A stretch of 64,000 bases of DNA from positions 62,001 to 126,000 of the forward strand of contig CAOSLI010000001.1 of the NCBI GenBank assembly GCA_948524275.1. Reading direction: 5' to 3'. This stretch comes from an uncultured Clostridia bacterium (GTDB lineage Bacteria; Bacillota; Clostridia; TANB77; CAG-508). Of the stretch, positions 43,202 to 52,984 are shown piece after piece. Position numbers and translations under genes: made by a program. Numbering within the stretch: position 1 is the first letter of the stretch; the number at the start of each line of letters is the position of its first letter. The notes below the pieces were generated by a model. It was not told where the DNA came from and did no database searches. It saw only the letters and a list, made by a program, of their open reading frames with translations.

Positions 43202-44827
43202 CTATAAATAAATAGTATAATCTATTTCAGGGAAGATTGGGTCATACTCTTCCACATGACTTAGAAACTTAAGTTTATCATCAGATAAAACATCATTATC
43301 TCGTAAATCATTATCATTCTTTATCCACTCATATAGTTTTGTAAATCTTCCGATATGTTCTTTTGTTCTGCGTTTAGCATAATCAACCATAGTATTATTA
43401 GTTATAATAAATGCCCAATCACTACTTTGTGCTAATACTAACTCACGAGCGCACTGATTTAAAACTCTTCTTTTTAAGGAATTGCTTGGTTCATTAGGAA
43501 ATTCAGAAGCTATCTCACACATACGGTCTCCAGCAAGATGAATATGTCTATAAATATAATCATTTTGGTTATTTAGCCATACCTCACTATATCCTTTAGC
43601 ACCCCAACTTGAACGACATGGTGTACACATCTGCATATTAGGATATTTATCTAAATATTCACTAGGTGTAATTAACTTAAAATTGCAATCATCATAATAA
43701 ACTTTTTTAGCTAAAGTATATAACCAATCTGGACCTTCATACCACCAGTGTCCATAAAGTTCAGCATCATATGGACAAACTATAATAGGTGGATTTTCTG
43801 TAACATGTGATAGATGTTCAATTTGCTTACATCTACAATCAAAGAAATGTCCAGCTTGCATATTTACAGAATCCTGAGCCCACTGTAAATTATAGATATC
43901 TTTATTCTCAGTAGGACCAGTTATTCTATGATATCTAATACCAGTAGAAACTCTGGCGCCGTTTGAGGCAATATAAGGTTTTATATAATCGTATGGTGCA
44001 TCATAACCAATATCACGATAAAACTCTCTATAATTAAAATCACCAGGATATCCATTAATTGAACTCCAAACTTGCCTTGATGATTCTAAATCTCTTCCAA
44101 AAAAGCACACACCTTCAGGAGAAACAATAGGAGCATAAGTTCCGTAGAGTGGAGCAGGGTCAGCATATAAAATTCCATGTGTTTCAACTAAAACATATTC
44201 TATACCAAATTCTTTTAAATATTTTTCAGATTCTGGAACATAACCGCATTCAGGAAGCCAGAAACCTTTAAGAGGTTTGTCAAAATATTTATAGTAAGTT
44301 TGCACGCCAATACCAATTTGTGCTCTAACTGTTTTTTCATTAACATATAGAATAGGAAAGTAGCCATGTGTGGCTCCACAACCTATAATTTCAAGAACTC
44401 CTAAATCATTAAACTTCTTAAATGCAGATATAATATTACATTTATATACATCTCTAAATAAATGCAAATCATTAGAATATCTGTCAAAATAGTAATGAGC
44501 AAGCTTATTTATTTGAGCATTATCCTTTGTCCTTTCAATCTCCTTTGTAGCCAGTTCAATATGCTTTTCTAGATAGTCAATATAACGTTCTTGAAGAAGC
44601 TTATTATCCAACATATTAAGAAGAGGGGGAGTAAGTGACATAGTAAATCTAAAGTCAACATGTTCATCAATCAATTTTTGAAAATTTGTAATTAGAGGAA
44701 TGTATGTTTCAGAGATTGCTTCAAAAAGCCATTGTTCTTCTAAATAATCATCTCTGTCAGGATGATGAACAAATGGCAAGTGTGCGTGGAATATAAAACT
44801 TACATAGCCTTTTTCTTTATTTTTCAT
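43202..44827 (-). CDS. GH57 1,4-alpha-glucan branching enzyme-like protein
   Basis: The 541-residue protein has the GH57 N-terminal HAHLPFVHHPD, the conserved GCGATHGYFPIL, the nucleophile region KGFWLPECGYVPE (Glu, about 195), the acid/base region IIVCPYDAELYGHWWYEGPDW (Asp, about 354) and a C-terminal DUF1957-like helical domain with AQSSDWAFIITNNTMVDYAKRR. Such enzymes introduce alpha-1,6 branches into glycogen-like glucans in the cytosol. The DUF4912 gene lies upstream on the same strand; the GT4 synthase is divergent from them. Confidence 0.92.
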   Translation of the reverse strand: MKNKEKGYVSFIFHAHLPFVHHPDRDDYLEEQWLFEAISETYIPLITNFQKLIDEHVDFRFTMSLTPPLLNMLDNKLLQERYIDYLEKHIELATKEIERTKDNAQINKLAHYYFDRYSNDLHLFRDVYKCNIISAFKKFNDLGVLEIIGCGATHGYFPILYVNEKTVRAQIGIGVQTYYKYFDKPLKGFWLPECGYVPESEKYLKEFGIEYVLVETHGILYADPAPLYGTYAPIVSPEGVCFFGRDLESSRQVWSSINGYPGDFNYREFYRDIGYDAPYDYIKPYIASNGARVSTGIRYHRITGPTENKDIYNLQWAQDSVNMQAGHFFDCRCKQIEHLSHVTENPPIIVCPYDAELYGHWWYEGPDWLYTLAKKVYYDDCNFKLITPSEYLDKYPNMQMCTPCRSSWGAKGYSEVWLNNQNDYIYRHIHLAGDRMCEIASEFPNEPSNSLKRRVLNQCARELVLAQSSDWAFIITNNTMVDYAKRRTKEHIGRFTKLYEWIKNDNDLRDNDVLSDDKLKFLSHVEEYDPIFPEIDYTIYL

Positions 44828-44884
44828 ATTAATGCATTTATCCTTTCTTAATTAAAAAAGTAAGGTTTTCTATTTTTAGAAAAC

Positions 44885-45808
44885 CTACAAAACATTTGAA
44901 GATAGAAAATCAGAAGAAGGATTTTTTATATCCATTTTATCTTGATTTTCAGGTATATTGTAATTTTTATAAATTTCATGAATACTATTCCAATAAATGT
45001 GATTTTTAAATATTTTTGTGGTTACTTTATTGGTTTTTATATTCTTAAAATGTATTTTATCATTTTCTTTAAAATATAGAATTCTGTCATTTGGAATCTC
45101 AATTGCATTTGAATATGCAACATCTAAATAGTCATATTTTGTATCTTGTACATATTCACGTTTGCGACGTCCTAATGTAATAGAATACTCACATTTCGCA
45201 TCATCAACATTAATGTACCAATTATTTGCAAAATCATTTATTTCAACTTCATATGTATAATTATCAGTTAAATTATTAACAACCAATACAGGTTTTGTAT
45301 TGTTAAAGAAGTTAGCTCCATAATTTTTTATAAAAGCCTCTCTATCATTATCAGAGATGTCCCAATAAACAAATAATGTGTGAGGATTCTGAGCAAGAAC
45401 TTTAACAATAGTTTGATTATATCTATAAGGTAAATCGTAATATTCTAAAACGGGAGGTGTAAAAGACATCTTTGGAGTTGTCGTTTTCGTAGTAGAAGTC
45501 TTTTTTGTTGTGGTCGTCTTTTTAGTAGTTGCTTTTTTAGATGTTCTGGACTTTTTTGTAGTAGTTGTCTTCTTGGCAGCAGTCTTTTTTACAGGTTCTT
45601 TTTTAGTAGGCACCTTCTTAGTAACTGGTTTTGCTTTAGATTCTGTCTTTTTTGCAGATGAAGTTTTAGCCTTTTTTGTAGAGATACTCTTAGTAGTAGC
45701 TGCTTTCTTTTCTGTCGTTTTTTTTGTCGTAGTAGACCTTTTGGCAGACGTTTTTTTACCAGTTACGGTTTCAGTTTTTAATTCATCATCTTTTGTTTTT
45801 CTAGGCAT
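44885..45808 (-). CDS. DUF4912 protein with Lys/Thr/Ala-rich basic tail
   Basis: The 307-residue protein starts with about 115 residues of low-complexity Lys/Thr/Ala repeats (TTKKTTEKK, AAKKTTTTKK), resembling histone H1-like or nucleic-acid-binding tails. The DUF4912 domain follows: LEYYDLPYRYNQTIVKVLAQNPHTLFVYWDIS (about 120-152), then FANNWYINVDDAKCEYSITLGRR. DUF4912 often stands next to GH57 and glycogen genes and may bind glucan. The ribosome-binding site AAGGAGG precedes the ATG. Confidence 0.85.
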   Translation of the reverse strand: MPRKTKDDELKTETVTGKKTSAKRSTTTKKTTEKKAATTKSISTKKAKTSSAKKTESKAKPVTKKVPTKKEPVKKTAAKKTTTTKKSRTSKKATTKKTTTTKKTSTTKTTTPKMSFTPPVLEYYDLPYRYNQTIVKVLAQNPHTLFVYWDISDNDREAFIKNYGANFFNNTKPVLVVNNLTDNYTYEVEINDFANNWYINVDDAKCEYSITLGRRKREYVQDTKYDYLDVAYSNAIEIPNDRILYFKENDKIHFKNIKTNKVTTKIFKNHIYWNSIHEIYKNYNIPENQDKMDIKNPSSDFLSSNVL

Positions 45809-46052
45809 TTTTTCCTCCTTAAGTAAAGTATAAAACTACTTATTCTATAATATATCAACTAAAAAAAATTATCAATAGAAAAGAACAAAAATTATACATA
45901 TTTTGACGAAAACATATAAATGAAAATTCGTAAAAATTTTGTAAAAAATATTAAAATTAGCTTTACTTTTATAAAAATTATGTATAAAATAGTCAAAGAA
46001 TGTAATTGAAAATACTACAAAAGAAAATAAAACTTAAAGGGGGCATAAAATT
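45809..46052. promoter_or_regulatory. Divergent intergenic region between DUF4912 and GT4 genes
   Basis: A 244-bp AT-rich gap. It must hold promoters in both directions, but no pair of boxes is clear enough to mark. TTAAAGGGGGC is the GT4 ribosome-binding site. Confidence 0.35.
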
Positions 46053-47342
46053 ATGAAAATTTTAATGCTATCATGGGAGTATCCACCAAGAATTGTGGGA
46101 GGCATGGCAAGGGTTGTACATGATTTGTCACAAAGACTAATAAAAGATGGACATGAAGTAACTGTTATAACATATAGAGATGGAAACGCACCATATTTCG
46201 AAAATGATAAGGGAGTAAAAGTATATAGAGTTGATAACTATATAATACATCCTAATAATTTCATAGACTGGATAATGCAACTAAATTTCAATATGGTTGC
46301 AAAAGCATCTGAAATAATAAATGAAGAAGGAAAATTTGATGTAATTCATAGTCATGACTGGCTAGTTACATATGCTACAAAATCTTTAAAGGAAAGCTAT
46401 AAAATACCTGTTGTTACAACAATACATGCAACAGAAAACGGAAGAAATAGTGGAATACATGATGAAGTTCAAAGATATATAAATGATTCAGAATGGCTAC
46501 TTACATATGAGTCAACAGAAGTAATAGTAAATAGTAATTTTATGAAGGGTGACCTTCAGCGAATATTTGGACTTCCATTTGAAAAAATCAATGTAATTCC
46601 AAATGGAGTAAATCTTAATAACTTTTCTGGAGTTGAAAAAGACTATGATTTTAGAAGACAATTTGCTATGGATAATGAAAAGATTATTCTTTATGTTGGT
46701 AGATTAGTATATGAGAAAGGTATACAAAATTTAATTGCAGCAATGCCAAAGATACTTCAAAATTACCATGATGCTAAACTTGTTATTTGTGGCAAGGGAG
46801 GAATGATGGATGAACTTAAAGAAGAAGCAAGAAATCTTGGAATAGAAAATAAAATTTATTTTGCTGGATATTGTGATTCTAAGAAAGTTCAAAAAATGTA
46901 TAAATGTTCAGATATAGCTGTATTTCCAAGTACATATGAACCATTTGGAATAGTTGCTCTAGAGGCTATGCTTGCAGGAATTCCAACAGTAGTATCTGAT
47001 GTTGGAGGACTAAATGAGATTGTTGAACATGGAGTAACCGGAATGAAGAGCTATGCAGGAAACGCAAACTCAATAGCAGACTCTGTATTAACGTTATTAT
47101 TTGATGCAAAGTTATGTGATATAGTATCAAAGAATGCAGTAAAGAAAGTTAAAGAATTGTATAATTGGAATAAAATTGCACAAGATACTCATTATGTATA
47201 TGAACAAGCTATATGTAAAACTGAAGCTCAAAAACAAGCTGAAAAAATGGCGCAAGAAATAGCTAGAAAAACTGATAAAGCAAAAAATTCTGGTACAGAG
47301 ATTTCAAAATTACTAAAATTCAGAAAGAGTGCATACGCTTAA
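46053..47342 (+). CDS. GT4 family glycogen/starch synthase-like glycosyltransferase
   Basis: The 429-residue GT-B glycosyltransferase begins with ILMLSWEYPPRIVGGMARVV (acceptor-side glycine motif), has FDVIHSHDWLVTYATK (about 103), the donor-binding KIILYVGRLVYEKG (about 211) and the E(x7)E block AVFPSTYEPFGIVALEAMLAGIPTVVSDVGG (about 292). A Lys/Glu-rich tail ends it. With the branching enzyme at 43202 and the GH15 protein it suggests synthesis and turnover of an alpha-glucan store. Confidence 0.9.
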   Translation: MKILMLSWEYPPRIVGGMARVVHDLSQRLIKDGHEVTVITYRDGNAPYFENDKGVKVYRVDNYIIHPNNFIDWIMQLNFNMVAKASEIINEEGKFDVIHSHDWLVTYATKSLKESYKIPVVTTIHATENGRNSGIHDEVQRYINDSEWLLTYESTEVIVNSNFMKGDLQRIFGLPFEKINVIPNGVNLNNFSGVEKDYDFRRQFAMDNEKIILYVGRLVYEKGIQNLIAAMPKILQNYHDAKLVICGKGGMMDELKEEARNLGIENKIYFAGYCDSKKVQKMYKCSDIAVFPSTYEPFGIVALEAMLAGIPTVVSDVGGLNEIVEHGVTGMKSYAGNANSIADSVLTLLFDAKLCDIVSKNAVKKVKELYNWNKIAQDTHYVYEQAICKTEAQKQAEKMAQEIARKTDKAKNSGTEISKLLKFRKSAYA

Positions 47343-47349
47343 AAGAGAA

Positions 47350-47437
47350 TTGAACCATTAGGAACGAGCACTTTTGGTACCAACTAAAAGGGACAGGTCA
47401 CATAATATTAACCAAAGGTGTACGTCCACAATGGTTG
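47350..47437. repeat. REP-like pair between the GT4 and ylbF genes
   Basis: Two diverged REP units lie in inverse orientation: GAACCATTAGGAACGAGCAC, CTTTTGG and GGGACAGGTCA first, then AACCAAAGGTGTACGTCC and AATGGTTGAA. They match the arms of the RAYT unit. Confidence 0.75.
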
Positions 47438-47454
47438 AAAGAGAGGAAAAATAA

Positions 47455-47799
47455 ATGGAAATTTATGATACAGCAAATAAATTAGCTGATGAAATTAGAC
47501 ACTCAGATTGCTATAAAAAGCTTAAAGAATCAAAAGAAAATTTATTTAAAGATAACGATAAAAGAAAAATGATAGAAGAATTTGAAATCCTAAAGCAAGA
47601 AGTTCAAATAATGGAATTTAGAAGACAAAACAATGAAGAAATTGACGAGGAAGATAAGAAAGTAAAAGTTGCTAAATTATATAATGTGCTAATTGAAAAC
47701 AATGACATAAAGGAGTATTTTGATTATGAAATTGAATTTAGCAAAATGATAGCTGACATTAATAAAATAATTGGAGATACAATAAAGGACGTAATGTAA
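47455..47799 (+). CDS. ylbF: YlbF/YmcA family regulatory protein
   Basis: The 114-residue all-helical protein has the YlbF-type pattern: ANKLADEIRHSDCYKKLKESKENLFKDND (about 7-35), EFEILKQEVQIMEFRRQ and NVLIENNDIKEYFDYEIEFSKMIADINKII. In Bacillus the YlbF-YmcA-YaaT complex acts with RNase Y in mRNA maturation and affects sporulation and competence. AGAGAGGAA precedes the ATG. Confidence 0.85.
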   Translation: MEIYDTANKLADEIRHSDCYKKLKESKENLFKDNDKRKMIEEFEILKQEVQIMEFRRQNNEEIDEEDKKVKVAKLYNVLIENNDIKEYFDYEIEFSKMIADINKIIGDTIKDVM

Positions 47800-47839
47800 A
47801 TTTTGATATTAAAAGTATATACAAAATAGGAGGAAAGCT

Positions 47840-48046
47840 ATGCAAGAACAAAATGGGATTACATTAGTTTCATTAGTATTAACAATAATATTAATGCTAA
47901 TATTAGTAGGTGTAACTGTAAAAATAACTAGAAATGGATTACTTGATAAAAAGGACAAAGCAGTAAATGAATATTACAGTAAAGAAAAAAATACAACAGA
48001 TAAGATAAAAACCATTGAAGATGAATGGGACGGGGTCATAAAGTAA
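47840..48046 (+). CDS. Short prepilin-like membrane protein
   Basis: The 68-residue protein starts QEQNGITLVSLVLTIILMLILVG, the class III/type IV prepilin N-terminus (cleavage after Gly, hydrophobic helix) seen in many small clostridial proteins. A short Lys/Asp-rich helix follows. No peptidase or pilus assembly gene is adjacent. AGGAGG precedes the ATG. The function is unknown. Confidence 0.65.
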   Translation: MQEQNGITLVSLVLTIILMLILVGVTVKITRNGLLDKKDKAVNEYYSKEKNTTDKIKTIEDEWDGVIK

Positions 48047-48086
48047 AACAGATAGAGTAGTATATACTACTCTACTTTTTTATAGA

Positions 48087-48125
48087 TAAAAAGCTCACAA
48101 CTTATTATAACTTGTGAGCTTTTGT
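48087..48125. terminator. Bidirectional terminator between the prepilin-like and repeat-protein genes
   Basis: A long stem with AAAAGCTCACAA and TTGTGAGCTTTT arms, T-flanked. Confidence 0.8.
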
Positions 48126-48127
48126 TT

Positions 48128-49996
48128 TTAATTTAAAATCGATTGTAATGGAACTTGATTGCTGTCTGATGTACTATTGGATACTACGTTATTGCTAGTA
48201 TTGTTTGAAACACTGTTACCAATTTGGTTAGATATTAATCCACTAGGAACCTCATTAGATATTGCATTGCTTATTTGATTAGTAATTTCATTACTTATTG
48301 CATTACTATTCTCATTATTTGGATCATTAACTTCTTCAGCAGATATACTTGTTAAAATATTGATTACCTCTAAGTTGGTTGCATAGTCAATATTTGTATC
48401 ATTACTAGAAAGGATAAATTGGAATAATATATCTTTTTCTGGAAGTAATAATAAGTAATATCTTGATGTAGCTGTATCAGATATTATATCAAGATATGCA
48501 TAATATGAATCATTACCTGATGCAAAGTTATTTGTAACAACTTCAAGAGATAAATTAATTGCAGCAGCTTGTGACTCTAAATTAGATACTATAGTGTTAA
48601 GTAAACTAGTTCTACCTGTAGGAGTTGTTACATCAACATTAAAGTTGTTTTTTAAATTATCAAGGTATTGTCCTGAATATGCTAAACTATAATTTCCCTT
48701 TGTCAATGTGTTGTCAATTGGATTAAAGAACCAGTTTAAAGAATCATATTGAACAGAATATTCATTTAAAAAGTTGTATGATTTCATATCTGCTACAGGT
48801 TCTACAGTCTCATTATCTGATCCACCTAGTTCCTCATTAGGAAGTTTATTAGATAGTTTTTCTATCGAATTTGAAATAGTAGTACCTAAACCTACAGAGG
48901 TTATAATTGCACTTACAATAAGAGCTATTACTACACCTAAAGCAGAAGTGCCACCTTTAGTATTTGCTTCATTAATTAGGGCTGAGTTATCTGCAATTGT
49001 TGTTTTTAGACTATTAAATTTTTTATTTACAAAACTTTTATATAAAGGATAGAATAAAAATCCAAATAGTATAATAAAAATCAATGGTAATATAATAGCA
49101 AGTGCAGTATATAATGCTACTGATTTTAAAATGCCACCAAAAAACATTAAAGATGGAATAAGCATAGTCAAATTAAATAATATTACAAATAGTAAACCTG
49201 AAACATACATTTTTCTATACATAAAATATGCACCATTAAATAATGCACTGCACCAGTTAAATTTCTTTGAGTGAGCCTTATCATATATATTACCCATCCA
49301 TGCTTTTTCAAAATCTGATGCATAATCAGAACCATCTGAATAACCATAACCAGTGTTCATACCATTGTCAAAATTATTATTTTGAGTATATTGTGTATTA
49401 GTATTTTCAAAAGATTGATAAGAATTTACATCATTAGTAGTTTGTCCATATTGTATACCATTGTCAAAGTTATTATTTTGAGAATATTGCATACCGTTAT
49501 CAAAGCTGTTATCTTGAGAATACTGCATATTATTGTCAAAATTATTAACTTGATTATATTGTGCATTAGTATTTTCAAAGGATTGATAAGAATTTACATC
49601 ATTATTAACTTGTTCATATTGCATACCAGTATCAAAGTTGTTATCTTGAGAGTATTGCATACTGTTGTCAAAGCTATTATCTTGAGAATACTGCATACCA
49701 TTATCAAAATTAGTATCTTGAGAATACTGTATATTGTTATCAAAGTTATTAGCTTGGTCATATTGCATACCATTATTAAAATTATTGTCTAAATTATATG
49801 GGCTAGTGTAATCAATATTATTAGACTGTTCATATTGCGCATTATTATCAAAATTGTTATTTTGTTCATAAGGTATATTATTGTCAAATAGTTCATAAGG
49901 GTTTGAAAGGTTATTTGCTGGTTCAAATAATTGATTGTTATCATCATATGGTGAACCTGGATTATTTGGATTATTGCTATTATCTGGAATGTCCAT
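48128..49996 (-). CDS. Repeat-rich membrane protein with a DUF2628-like core
   Basis: The 622-residue protein has three parts. Residues about 35-220 are a degenerate tandem repeat with consensus NNFDNGMQYSQ (about 11 residues per unit) interrupted twice by NDVNSYQSFENTN. Residues about 240-390 hold several membrane helices starting with FNWCSALFNGAYFMYRKMY, resembling DUF2628. An extracytoplasmic domain follows (about 400-550), ending in an Asn/Ser-rich tail with repeated ISNxI. I do not know its role. A cytosolic, disordered, Gln/Asn-rich N-terminus joined to a membrane core could form assemblies; this is inference. Confidence 0.7.
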   Translation of the reverse strand: MDIPDNSNNPNNPGSPYDDNNQLFEPANNLSNPYELFDNNIPYEQNNNFDNNAQYEQSNNIDYTSPYNLDNNFNNGMQYDQANNFDNNIQYSQDTNFDNGMQYSQDNSFDNSMQYSQDNNFDTGMQYEQVNNDVNSYQSFENTNAQYNQVNNFDNNMQYSQDNSFDNGMQYSQNNNFDNGIQYGQTTNDVNSYQSFENTNTQYTQNNNFDNGMNTGYGYSDGSDYASDFEKAWMGNIYDKAHSKKFNWCSALFNGAYFMYRKMYVSGLLFVILFNLTMLIPSLMFFGGILKSVALYTALAIILPLIFIILFGFLFYPLYKSFVNKKFNSLKTTIADNSALINEANTKGGTSALGVVIALIVSAIITSVGLGTTISNSIEKLSNKLPNEELGGSDNETVEPVADMKSYNFLNEYSVQYDSLNWFFNPIDNTLTKGNYSLAYSGQYLDNLKNNFNVDVTTPTGRTSLLNTIVSNLESQAAAINLSLEVVTNNFASGNDSYYAYLDIISDTATSRYYLLLLPEKDILFQFILSSNDTNIDYATNLEVINILTSISAEEVNDPNNENSNAISNEITNQISNAISNEVPSGLISNQIGNSVSNNTSNNVVSNSTSDSNQVPLQSILN

Positions 49997-50235
49997 TAGA
50001 AAAATCTCCTTAAATTTATATTTAGATTTTAAAGTAAAAATCTATAAAAATCACATAAATATTAAATATTATATAACAACACAAAGAAATAAACAAGATA
50101 TATATTGTAAATGTAAAATAAATGTAAAATTAGAAATGAAACAATGCATAAAAGTTATGATGAACATTGACAATATAGCAGTATAATGATAAAAATAAAT
50201 AAGTATAATTGTAGAGGAGAAACCGTAATAAAGTT

Positions 50236-52296
50236 ATGGGAGAATTGGAAAAAGAAGTTCAGTATATAAAAGGAGTAGGACCTACAAGGGCTAAAAGTCT
50301 TAATAAATTAGGAATATATACTCTAGAGGATTTAATTACATATTATCCAAGAGATTATGAAGATAGAAGTAAAGTGCAAACAATAGCAAGTACAGTAGAT
50401 GGAGAAAAGTGTACAATTGAAGGAACCGCTGTAACTAGCGTCAGTATGCGAATGATTGGAAGATGTAGAAGCATTGAAAAGCTAATAATCAAAGATGAAA
50501 CAGAAAGTTGCACCATAACATGGTTCAATCAGCCATACATAAAAAATCAAATACATAGAGGAGATAGGTACAGATTTTTTGGGAAAATGTCAGTAAAAGG
50601 TGGAAATAGAGAGCTTAATTCACCTGTATTTGATATTATAGAAAAAAATAATAATACAGGAAAAATAATACCAGTATATCCACTTATTTATGAAGTAAAA
50701 CCAACTACAATAAGAAATGTAATTCAAAATGGATTAGAATTGGCAGGTAATCTTGAAGAAACAATGCCTGATTATATTGTAGATAAATATAAACTAATGA
50801 GTTATAATGAAGCAACAAAGCAAATACATTTTCCTAATGACTTTGAAAACTTTAGAAAAGCAAGAAGAAGGTTAGTTTTCGATGAACTTTTAAGCATGCA
50901 ACTGGGGCTATTAAAACTTAGAGGGGAAAACAATAGAGAAGTAAAAGGAATCAAATATAATAAAGATGCAAAAATGTCAGATGTTATAAGTGATTTGCCT
51001 TTTAAGTTAACAGGAGCACAATTAAGAGTACTTGAAGAAATAAATAGTGATATGGAAAAAGATAAACCAATGAATAGGCTTCTTCAGGGAGATGTTGGAT
51101 CAGGAAAAACAATAGTAGCAATGATATCTGCTTATAAGGCTGTAAAAAGTGGATATCAGGTGGTTATTTTAGCACCAACAATGATTTTGGCAAAACAACA
51201 TTTAGCTAATTTTAATAGAATACTGGAAGACTACGGAATTACATGTGAGGGATTAGTCGGTGGTATGACTGCTAAACAAAAAAGAGAAGCTTTAGAAAGA
51301 ATAGAAAGCGGAGAAACAGATATCATAATCGGAACTCATGCGATTTTAGAAGAGAATGTTAATTTTAAAAAACTTGGTCTAGTTGTTACTGATGAGCAAC
51401 ATAGATTTGGAGTAAAACAAAGAAGCACAGTAATTGCTAAAGGTGATAACCCAGATGTTCTTGTAATGACAGCTACTCCTATACCAAGAACATTAGCACT
51501 AATATTATATGGGGATCTTGATATATCGATTATTGATGAGTTACCACCTAACAGAAAAGAAGTCCAGACAGTTGCAGTATCAAAGAAGATGGAAAACAGG
51601 GTAAATGATTTTGTGAAAAAAGAAGTAGATAGTGGTAGGCAATGCTATGTAGTTTGTCCCTTAGTTGAGGAATCAGAAGAAGAGGATATGGCAAAATTAA
51701 TACCAGCAACAGTTCTTGCAGAAAAATATAAAAATGAAATTTTTAAAGATTATAGAGTAGAATGTTTACATGGAAAAATGAAGTCTAAAGAAAAAGATGA
51801 GATAATGACAAGATTTAAGAACAGAGAAATTGATATATTAGTTTCTACTACTGTAATTGAAGTTGGTGTTGATGTACCAAATGCAAGTATTATGATAATA
51901 GAAAATGCGGAGAGATTTGGACTAGCTCAGCTTCATCAGTTGAGAGGTAGAGTTGGAAGAGGAGAATATAAATCTTATTGTATATTAAAATGTGCTGGTG
52001 GAAGTGAAGCTACAAAAGAAAGAATGGATATAATGACTAAGACAGATGATGGTTTTGTAATTGCAGAAAAGGATTTAGAATTAAGAGGTTCGGGAGACTT
52101 CTTCGGCACTAAACAACATGGAATACCAGAATTTAAGATAGCTAATTTATTTCAAGATATGGAAGCACTTAAAGAAGTACAAGCTTTAGCTATGCAGATA
52201 ATAGCAGAAGATCCTAAATTAGAAAGTTCTCAAAATATAAAACTAAGTAAGCTAGTCGAAAAATGTTTTACTTCTAAAGAAGAAATTACAATTTAA
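50236..52296 (+). CDS. recG: RecG, ATP-dependent DNA helicase
   Basis: The 686-residue protein has the wedge/OB domain (about 50-150), helicase motifs I (RLLQGDVGSGKTIVAM, about 275), Ia, II (VVTDEQHRFGVKQR, DEQH), III (VMTATPIPRTLALIL), V (VSTTVIEVGVDVPNA) and VI (QLHQLRGRVGRG), and the C-terminal SGDFFGTKQHGIPEFKIA wedge-contact motif. It reverses stalled replication forks. AGAGGAGA is about 17 nt from the ATG, rather far. A terminator-like hairpin follows. Confidence 0.96.
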   Translation: MGELEKEVQYIKGVGPTRAKSLNKLGIYTLEDLITYYPRDYEDRSKVQTIASTVDGEKCTIEGTAVTSVSMRMIGRCRSIEKLIIKDETESCTITWFNQPYIKNQIHRGDRYRFFGKMSVKGGNRELNSPVFDIIEKNNNTGKIIPVYPLIYEVKPTTIRNVIQNGLELAGNLEETMPDYIVDKYKLMSYNEATKQIHFPNDFENFRKARRRLVFDELLSMQLGLLKLRGENNREVKGIKYNKDAKMSDVISDLPFKLTGAQLRVLEEINSDMEKDKPMNRLLQGDVGSGKTIVAMISAYKAVKSGYQVVILAPTMILAKQHLANFNRILEDYGITCEGLVGGMTAKQKREALERIESGETDIIIGTHAILEENVNFKKLGLVVTDEQHRFGVKQRSTVIAKGDNPDVLVMTATPIPRTLALILYGDLDISIIDELPPNRKEVQTVAVSKKMENRVNDFVKKEVDSGRQCYVVCPLVEESEEEDMAKLIPATVLAEKYKNEIFKDYRVECLHGKMKSKEKDEIMTRFKNREIDILVSTTVIEVGVDVPNASIMIIENAERFGLAQLHQLRGRVGRGEYKSYCILKCAGGSEATKERMDIMTKTDDGFVIAEKDLELRGSGDFFGTKQHGIPEFKIANLFQDMEALKEVQALAMQIIAEDPKLESSQNIKLSKLVEKCFTSKEEITI

Positions 52297-52306
52297 ATAT
52301 ATACAA

Positions 52307-52350
52307 AACATATTGCTGTATTTTGTAAAATATGGTAATATGTTTTTGCG
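52307..52350 (+). terminator. Terminator after recG
   Basis: AAAACATATT and AATATGTTTT arms followed by T residues. Confidence 0.6.
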
Positions 52351-52538
52351 TTTCGAAATGTTAAATTCTATAAATTGTTTTTAGTCATGTAAAAGATAAA
52401 ATATTTTTTTCTAGAAAATTCCCAACATCAATTGACGAAAAATAATCAATACTATATAATGGAGGTGATAAAATAATTAAATGTTAAATTAGAATTGGCT
52501 ATAGGATTGCCAAAATATAAAAAAGGGGGCACTAAATT

Positions 52539-52980
52539 ATGAAAAATAATACAAAAAAAGAAAGGAAAAACAATATGAATGATAATTTAGCAAGAGTGCC
52601 TAAAAAATACACATATAAAGATTATAAAAAGTTTAGAGATAGTTTTGAACTAATTGACGGAAAGATAATAAGTAAGACAGACGGAAGTATAGTAGATATT
52701 GGACGTAGAGCTACATATGAAGATTACAAAAGAATTAGTGATGAGCACAGAGTTGAGCTAATTGATGGAGAGTTTGTGCAAATGGTAGCTCCAACTACAA
52801 AACATCAGGATATAGTAGGAGAAGTTTTTATGCAATTTAAAATAAATATTACAAAGTAAACTAAATAAAGATACGGGATTTTATGATACTATTAAACTTA
52901 AAATAACAGATGAAGTTGTAATTAAAAAAGGAAATGAAATAATTAAATTTTGTTTAAAAGATACTGATGTATTAGGATAA
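52539..52980 (+). pseudogene. Decayed Uma2 (DUF820)-like gene
   Basis: The first 107 codons read as an Uma2-like N-terminus with YTYKDYKKFRDSFELIDGK and ATYEDYKRISDEHRVELIDGEFVQM, then stop at 52857-52859. The +1 frame from about 52855 continues with DTGFYDTIKLKITDEVV and ends in TDVLG at 52980, like the C-terminus of the family. The middle with the nuclease-like Asp motif is missing, so a deletion has removed it. A CGG at 52874 lies out of frame in the remnant, so this decay is unrelated to the CGG sites. Confidence 0.65.
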
Positions 52981-52984
52981 TAAC

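Noticed and set aside
45510..45833. Plus-strand open frame opposite DUF4912
   Set aside because: It is a mirror of the Lys/Thr low-complexity tail and has no ribosome-binding site.
49382..49792. Plus-strand open frame of 136 codons
   Set aside because: It is antisense to the repeat region of the membrane protein and consists of Ile/Val-rich repeats with no start signal.
52440..52538. Regulatory RNA upstream of the Uma2-like remnant
   Set aside because: Only short weak pairings and a GGAGG string were seen, with no recognisable structure.
52539..52980. Uma2-like gene as a seventh CGG shift
   Set aside because: The frame changes before the CGG at 52874, which is not a codon in either frame, and the middle of the protein is missing.
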